Shown: in pieces, positions 7,336 to 11,454 of the stretch | How the letters are laid out: every line of letters begins with the position of its first letter | Position numbering within the stretch: the first letter of the stretch is position 1 | Assembly: GCA_013044085.1 (NCBI GenBank) | Contig: JABEVI010000284.1 | Span: 1-11,454 of the forward strand | DNA length: 11,454 nucleotides | DNA from: Steroidobacteraceae bacterium | GTDB taxonomy: Bacteria > Pseudomonadota > Gammaproteobacteria > Steroidobacterales > Steroidobacteraceae | Direction of reading: 5' to 3' | Made by a program: the position numbers and the translations under genes | The notes under the pieces: generated by a model | The model's database searches: none | Told to the model about the DNA's origin: nothing | Seen by the model: the letters and a program-made list of their open reading frames with translations, nothing else

Positions 7336-8793
7336 TCAACCGCCTCCGATCAAGCGCGCCGCCGCGTGGTACCAGGAGGCGAGGAACGGCGGCACGAACA
7401 GACCGAGCAACAGGACGATGCCGAGGTGCACGAACACGGGCACGAGCGCCGGCGAATGCGGCAATCGGCGCATCTTTGTGTCCCCGAACACCATCGGCTG
7501 GACCCGCGCGAGGATCGCGGCGAAGGCGACCGCGAAGCAGACCAACAGGATCGGCGTCGCCCACGGGTGATCGCGCATCGCCGTGGTCAGGATCAGGAAC
7601 TCGCTCGCGAAAACACCGAATGGCGGCACGCCGAGAATCGCCAGCGAGCCGATCATCAGGCCCCAGCCCACCGTCGGGCTGATCGTCGCGAGGCCGCGAA
7701 TCTGTTCGATCGACTGCGATCCGGATTTCTGCGCGGCGTGCCCTGCGGAGAAGAAGATCGCGGACTTCGTCAAGGAATGCACCGTCATGTGCAGGAGCGC
7801 CGCGAAATTGGCGACCGGCCCGCCCATGCCGAACGCGAAGGTGATGATTCCCATGTGCTCTATCGATGAATAGGCGAACAACCGCTTTATATCGCGCTGC
7901 CGCCACAGGGAGAACGAGGCCACGACGACCGAGGCGAGGCCGAAGCCCATCAACATCGCCGACGGCCAGGCCGAATGCAGAGAACCTTCGACCAGCACCT
8001 TGCAGCGCACCACCGCATAGATCGCGACGTTCAGCAGCAATCCGGACAGCACCGCCGAGATCGGTGTCGGACCCTCGGCATGCGCGTCCGGCAGCCAGTT
8101 GTGCAGCGGCACCAAGCCGACCTTCGTGCCATAACCGACCAGCAGGAACACGAAGGCGATCGACAGGACCCGTGGCTCGAGCTGTCCCTTGACCGCATCC
8201 AGGTGTGTCCACAGCAATGCGCTGACACCCTCGGCACCCAGCACCTTCTCCGCGGCGATGTAGAGCAGGATCGTCCCGAACAAGGCCTGCGCGATGCCGA
8301 CGCCACAGAGGATGAAATACTTCCAACCCGCTTCGAGGCTGGCGGGCGTGCGGTAAAGGGAGACCAGCAGCACCGTCGACAAGGTCGCGGCCTCCATCGC
8401 CACCCACATCAGGCCGAGGTTGTTCGTCGTCAGCGCGAGCAGCATCGTGCCGATGAACAGTTGGTACATCGCGTGGTACAGGCGCAGACGCCCGCTCGTC
8501 ATGCGCCGGTCCGCCATTTCGATGCGCATGTAGGGCCGCGAGAACAGCGCGGTCGTCAGGCCTACGAACGCCGTCAGGGCGACCAGGAACACGTTGAACG
8601 GATCGACGAAGAACTGGTCGTCGCCGAAGGTCGCCGCGCCGTGCATGACCACGCGCACGCTGAGCGCGCAGGCGGCGGCGAATACCACCAGGCTGAAGGC
8701 GACGTTGATCTCCGGGGCGCGCCGATGCGCCCCGAAAAACGCGAGCACGAGGGCACCGGCGAGCGGCGTGGCGAGCACCAGCAATAGATCCAT
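7336..8793 (-). CDS. hyfF: Hydrogenase-4-like proton-translocating subunit (NuoM/NuoN-like, HyfF)
   Basis: This 485-residue, roughly 14-helix antiporter-like subunit belongs to the membrane arm and would move protons or sodium across the inner membrane. Key features of the family are present: the membrane glutamate Glu134 in LMWVAMEAATLS (128-139), Lys224 in GYGTKVGLVPLHNWLPDAHA (220-239), followed by EGPTPISAVLSG. A second half-channel region, LFAYSSIEHMGIITFA, precedes HMTVHSLTKSAIFFSAGH, which carries the lysine and histidines of the broken helix. Length matches HyfF, which is a single antiporter domain without the long lateral helix of NuoL. The ATG at 8793 abuts the hyfE stop (TAGATG), and the GGGGGAG ribosome-binding site lies within the end of hyfE. 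The pumping residues look intact, so the unit is probably functional. Confidence 0.94.
   Translation of the reverse strand: MDLLLVLATPLAGALVLAFFGAHRRAPEINVAFSLVVFAAACALSVRVVMHGAATFGDDQFFVDPFNVFLVALTAFVGLTTALFSRPYMRIEMADRRMTSGRLRLYHAMYQLFIGTMLLALTTNNLGLMWVAMEAATLSTVLLVSLYRTPASLEAGWKYFILCGVGIAQALFGTILLYIAAEKVLGAEGVSALLWTHLDAVKGQLEPRVLSIAFVFLLVGYGTKVGLVPLHNWLPDAHAEGPTPISAVLSGLLLNVAIYAVVRCKVLVEGSLHSAWPSAMLMGFGLASVVVASFSLWRQRDIKRLFAYSSIEHMGIITFAFGMGGPVANFAALLHMTVHSLTKSAIFFSAGHAAQKSGSQSIEQIRGLATISPTVGWGLMIGSLAILGVPPFGVFASEFLILTTAMRDHPWATPILLVCFAVAFAAILARVQPMVFGDTKMRRLPHSPALVPVFVHLGIVLLLGLFVPPFLASWYHAAARLIGGG
7343..7347 (-). promoter_or_regulatory. Ribosome-binding site of hyfG inside the end of hyfF
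   Basis: GGAGG on the minus strand, encoded in the last glycine codons of hyfF, lies 8 nt before the GTG start at 7334. It supports the GTG, which follows the hyfF TGA after a single base. Confidence 0.65.
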
Positions 8794-9462
8794 CTAGCGC
8801 TCCCCCTTGTGCGACTCGAGTCGGTCCAGGTCGAGACTGTCGAACTGCTCGCGGATCTGGAAGAAGAACACGCCCATCACCACCATCGCGACCAGCACGT
8901 CGAGCGCCACGCCCAGTTCGACGATCATCGGCATCCCGTAGGTCGCGCTCATCGCGCCGAAAAACAGCCCGTTTTCCATCGACAGGAAACCGACGACCTG
9001 CGACATCGCCTTGCGGCGCGTGATCATGGTCAGGAACGCAAGCAGGATCACCGCGATGGCGATGCCGACCGCGCTGCGTGTGGCGGTGCTCGCGAGCGCC
9101 GAGATCGGCTGCGCGAGGCCGAACGAGAACACCACCAGCAGCACGCCGACCAGCATCGTGCCCGGGATGTTCAGCAACGGCTCGGTGTCCCAGTAGACGC
9201 CGAGCCGGCGGATCATGCGGTGCAATACCCACGGCATCACGAGCACCTTGACCGCGAAGGTCAGCGCCGCCGACAGATACAGGTTGCCGTCGCCGGTGCG
9301 CCAGGCAAGCAACAGCGTCGCCGCGCACAGCACGCCACCTTGCAGCGCGAACAGATTCACGAGCGTCACGACACGTCGCTGCGCGAGCATCGCGAAGGAC
9401 AGGAGAAGCAACAGCGCCGCCAGCGAATTCAGCAACTGCATCACGAACGGGATCGGCGGCAT
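8794..9462 (-). CDS. hyfE: Hydrogenase-4-like membrane subunit (NuoK-like, HyfE)
   Basis: This 222-residue protein is HyfE-like; its C-terminal half resembles NuoK of complex I. Seven or so hydrophobic segments are visible, and the family block LTFAVKVLVMPWVLHRMI lies at 67-84. Two membrane-buried glutamates appear in the expected places, Glu163 in LSMENGLFF and Glu182 in IVELGVALDVLVAMVVMG. In NuoK the matching acidic residues form part of the proton path linking the peripheral arm to the pumps. A soluble tail (about 203-222) is acidic and ends in HKGER. The ATG at 9462 lies 4 nt after the hyfC stop, with GGGAG 9 nt upstream. An ATG overlapping that stop (TGATG) is in another frame and gives no family-like protein. 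Length matches E. coli HyfE. Confidence 0.93.
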   Translation of the reverse strand: MPPIPFVMQLLNSLAALLLLLSFAMLAQRRVVTLVNLFALQGGVLCAATLLLAWRTGDGNLYLSAALTFAVKVLVMPWVLHRMIRRLGVYWDTEPLLNIPGTMLVGVLLVVFSFGLAQPISALASTATRSAVGIAIAVILLAFLTMITRRKAMSQVVGFLSMENGLFFGAMSATYGMPMIVELGVALDVLVAMVVMGVFFFQIREQFDSLDLDRLESHKGER

Positions 9463-9466
9463 CGCA

Positions 9467-10417
9467 TCAGGCTCCCAGCAACAGGTGCACGAGCATTCCG
9501 AGGACGGCGAACAGGAACGCGGTGGCGAGAAATTCCGGGGCTCGAAACACGCGAAGTTTTGCCGACAGCGTCTCGATCAGCGCGAGCACGGCGCCCGCGA
9601 CGAGCAGCTTGAGCGCGAGCGCGGGAATGGCCGCGGCGAGCGCGAGCGGCCCGGCACCGCCGGTCGCGCTTCCCCAGGGGATGAACAGGGCGAAGCCGAT
9701 GCAGGCGTAGTTCAGCAGCTTCAGATCCGCGCCGAGTTCCATCAGGGCCAGATGGCGCGCCGAATACTCGAGCAACATCGCCTCGTGGATCATCGTCAAT
9801 TCAAGGTGTGTCGCCGGGTTGTCGATCGGAATGCGTCCGTTCTCGGCGAGCAGGACCATCGTGAAGGCAACCGCGGTGAAGGCGAGGCTTGGCGAGAGCA
9901 CCAGTGCGCGGGTTGCCAGGTGTTCGGAGATCAGCGGCAGCGCGGTCGTCGAGGAAATCAGCGAGGCGACGAACACGATCATCAGCAGCGCCGGCTCGGC
10001 GAGGAAACCAACCATCATCTCCCGCCGTGCGCCGAGCGTCCCGAACGGCGTGCCGATGTCCATGGCCGCAAGCGCAAGGAACATCCTCGCGGTCGCGAAC
10101 AGCCCCACGAGCGCAATCGCATCGGCCGCCGTGCTGAACGGCAGCCGCGTGCCCATCGAGGGAATCACCGCGGCGGCGGTCAGCATGGTTGCAAACACCA
10201 CGTAGGGCGCGACACGAAAGAGCGGCGAGGCGTTGGTCGCGATCACCGCATCCTTGTGGAGCAGCTTTCGAAGACCCCGGTACGGCAACAACAGGGAGGG
10301 CGCGCGCCGATTCTGCAGCCAGGCGCGGCATTGGTTCACCCAGCCCTGGAACAACGGCGCCGCCGCCAGCGCGGCGCCGACCTCGAGGACCTGTGTCAGC
10401 CATTCGATCGGCTTCAT
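9467..10417 (-). CDS. hyfC: Hydrogenase-4-like membrane subunit (NuoH-like, HyfC)
   Basis: This 316-residue integral membrane protein belongs to the NuoH/HyfC family, the subunit that anchors the peripheral arm and carries conformational or redox coupling into the membrane. Family motifs include RRGLRKLLHKD-like (here PYRGLRKLLHKDAV, 45-58), ATARMFLALAAMDIGTPFG (108-126), GARREMMVGFLAEPAL (129-144) and the diagnostic AENGRIPIDNPATHLELTMI (191-210) followed by HEAMLLEYS. The last contains several acidic residues of the cytoplasm-facing loop. The ATG at 10417 is strongly supported: it overlaps the hyfB stop as ATGA, and family similarity begins there. The frame is open further upstream into hyfB, but that extra stretch looks like out-of-frame coding and is excluded. 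Length equals HyfC/HycD of E. coli. Confidence 0.94.
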   Translation of the reverse strand: MKPIEWLTQVLEVGAALAAAPLFQGWVNQCRAWLQNRRAPSLLLPYRGLRKLLHKDAVIATNASPLFRVAPYVVFATMLTAAAVIPSMGTRLPFSTAADAIALVGLFATARMFLALAAMDIGTPFGTLGARREMMVGFLAEPALLMIVFVASLISSTTALPLISEHLATRALVLSPSLAFTAVAFTMVLLAENGRIPIDNPATHLELTMIHEAMLLEYSARHLALMELGADLKLLNYACIGFALFIPWGSATGGAGPLALAAAIPALALKLLVAGAVLALIETLSAKLRVFRAPEFLATAFLFAVLGMLVHLLLGA

Positions 10418-11454
10418 AGCACGAGCGCCAGCAACAGAACCAAGGTGGCGAGAACATACAGAAGGTAGATCGAGATCCGCCCGCGCTGGATCGCGGCGCA
10501 CGCGCCGGCGACCCTCTGGACGAGCGGTTCGAGCGGCTCGTAAAGCGTTTTCCAAAAGCGGTCGCCGATCACGACCGAGTAACGGGGAGCCGGATCGAAC
10601 GGCGTCGGCAAAGTTCTTTGCATCGCGAAGAACGGCGTGAACAGGTGCCGGATCGGCTGGCCGAAGCCCTCCGCCGTATCCTGGCTCCTGCCGCCGAGCG
10701 GGCCGTAGCCGCATGCCCAGGGCGGCGCCAGGCGCACCCGGCGGTGGTACAACAGGCGCACGGCGAGTACCGTCAGGAGCACGCCACCGAGCAGCGCGCC
10801 GGCGAATATCGTCGGCGCATAGGTGGCTTGATGCTCATTGAGCGGTACGAGCATCCACCACGGCGCGCCGGTCTTAGGAAGCGCGCCCACGCCGAGCCGC
10901 GCGCCGACGATGCCGAGCGCCGCGACCACCCGCGCCGGCAGCAATCCGAGTGCCACGCAGCCGAGCGCAAGCCAGGCGAGCCCGGCCCGTTCGGCGAACC
11001 CCGCGTCATGCGCGTGGGCAAGGCCCGCCTCCCGCGGCTGGCCGAGGAAGACGACACCGAAGAATTTCACCATCACGTAACCGGAGAGCGCGGCGACCAG
11101 CGCGACCACGCCGACGCCGAGCGGCAGCAGCATGTCGACGAAGGGATATGGCACGGCATGCGCGTAAAGGAACGCTTGCAGCAGCAACCACTCGGAAACG
11201 AAGCCGTTGAGCGGCGGCAAACCGGCGATGGCGAGCGCACCGACCAGGGTGAGCCAGGCGACCCAGGGCATGCGGTGGATCAAGCCGCCGAGCCGGCCGA
11301 GATTGCGTTCGCCGGTCGAGTGCAGCACCGATCCGGTGCCGAGGAACAGCAGGCTCTTCATGAAGGCATGATTGATGGCGTGATAGAGGACGGCGATCAA
11401 TGCGAGTGCCGCAAGCGCCGGCATGCCGGCGCCGTGAAACACCATGGCGAGCCC
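10414..11454 (-). CDS. hyfB: Hydrogenase-4-like proton-translocating subunit (NuoL-like, HyfB), C-terminal part
   Basis: The visible 346 residues are the C-terminal half of a HyfB-like antiporter subunit. The gene continues beyond the right edge, and E. coli HyfB is about 670 residues. The fragment begins within the second half of the antiporter core: YHAINHAFMKSLLFLGTGSV at 24-43 has the histidines and lysine of the broken transmembrane helix, followed by ERNLGRLGGLIHRMPW and AIAGLPPLNGFVSEWLLLQA (75-94). The HyfB-specific tail WACGYGPLGGRSQDTAEG (247-264) and FGQPIRHLFTPFF separates it from NuoL. A last hydrophobic helix ends in LLLALVL. The ATG at 11445 is an internal methionine, not the start. 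The stop overlaps the hyfC ATG by four bases (ATGA), which suggests coupled translation. It is upstream of all other hyf-like genes seen, so the operon promoter lies outside the window. Confidence 0.93.
   Translation of the reverse strand, partial: GLAMVFHGAGMPALAALALIAVLYHAINHAFMKSLLFLGTGSVLHSTGERNLGRLGGLIHRMPWVAWLTLVGALAIAGLPPLNGFVSEWLLLQAFLYAHAVPYPFVDMLLPLGVGVVALVAALSGYVMVKFFGVVFLGQPREAGLAHAHDAGFAERAGLAWLALGCVALGLLPARVVAALGIVGARLGVGALPKTGAPWWMLVPLNEHQATYAPTIFAGALLGGVLLTVLAVRLLYHRRVRLAPPWACGYGPLGGRSQDTAEGFGQPIRHLFTPFFAMQRTLPTPFDPAPRYSVVIGDRFWKTLYEPLEPLVQRVAGACAAIQRGRISIYLLYVLATLVLLLALVL

Noticed and set aside
5859..7682. A 607-codon plus-strand open frame opposite hyfG and the end of hyfF
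   Set aside because: Low-information Arg/Pro-rich composition, spans two real genes on the other strand, and has no recognisable motif.
8809..10468. Plus-strand open frames (about 267 and 417 codons) opposite hyfE and hyfC
   Set aside because: Composition dominated by Arg, Gln, His and Glu with no family features; the minus-strand genes explain the coding signal.
10418..10714. N-terminal extension of hyfC upstream to 10714
   Set aside because: The extra residues are out-of-frame hyfB coding, Arg-rich and without similarity; the ATG at 10417 overlaps the hyfB stop as ATGA and begins the family match.
5307..11454. Reading the cluster as a functional formate hydrogenlyase or hydrogenase-4
   Set aside because: Three of four [NiFe] cysteines are replaced, HyfH is absent from the operon, and the large subunit lacks a cleavable tail.
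7336..11454. Reading the NuoL-like genes as a DabAB inorganic-carbon transporter or an Mrp antiporter
   Set aside because: No DabA-like zinc protein or small Mrp subunits are encoded, and the NuoH-, NuoB- and NuoCD-like partners together with HyfB- and HyfF-specific motifs identify a hydrogenase-4-type set.
1..11454. CRISPR arrays, tRNA or rRNA genes, insertion sequences
   Set aside because: No spaced repeats, tRNA-like or rRNA-like sequence, transposase or terminal inverted repeats were seen; nearly all bases are explained by coding genes.

Overview
The window is GC-rich, densely packed bacterial DNA, most likely chromosome of a gammaproteobacterium. The evidence is the close match of the efflux gene at 4063-5310 to Escherichia coli Fsr as I remember it, and the E. 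coli hyf-like gene set. The GC bias produces long antisense open frames with no protein-family signal. I cannot name the genus. Seven of eleven genes are membrane proteins, and all but one are on the minus strand.

Left end (1-213, minus): a truncated gene for a small secreted protein with a lysine-, histidine- and methionine-rich tail. Then 321-3967 (minus) is an apparent three-gene operon, transcribed right to left. It encodes a double-length ABC permease with two fused permease domains, a nitrate/sulfonate/bicarbonate-type ABC ATPase with a C-terminal extension, and a DUF2127 membrane protein. No solute-binding protein is present. A 95-bp divergent spacer (3968-4062) separates this operon from the only plus-strand gene, an Fsr-type MFS efflux protein (4063-5310).

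Right half (5307-11454, minus): a compact operon of hydrogenase-4/complex I-like genes in the order hyfB (cut by the window edge), hyfC, hyfE, hyfF, hyfG, hyfI. Four of the five junctions are stop/start overlaps or gaps of 0-4 nt; the fifth is 27 nt. The products form a membrane arm (HyfB, C, E, F) and a peripheral arm (HyfG, HyfI).

The main result is that HyfG cannot carry the usual [NiFe] centre. Three of the four cysteine ligands are replaced (Ser201, Ala488, Gly491), and no removable C-terminal tail exists. HyfI keeps its [4Fe-4S] cysteines, and the membrane subunits keep the Glu/Lys/His residues associated with proton pumping. HyfA, HyfD and the ferredoxin-like HyfH are missing between hyfB and hyfI. 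This fits an energy-converting-hydrogenase-related (Ehr-type) complex: an ion-translocating machine whose electron donor and acceptor are not evident from the window.

The hyf-like operon and the efflux gene converge tail to tail and share the four bases CTAG as overlapping stop codons.
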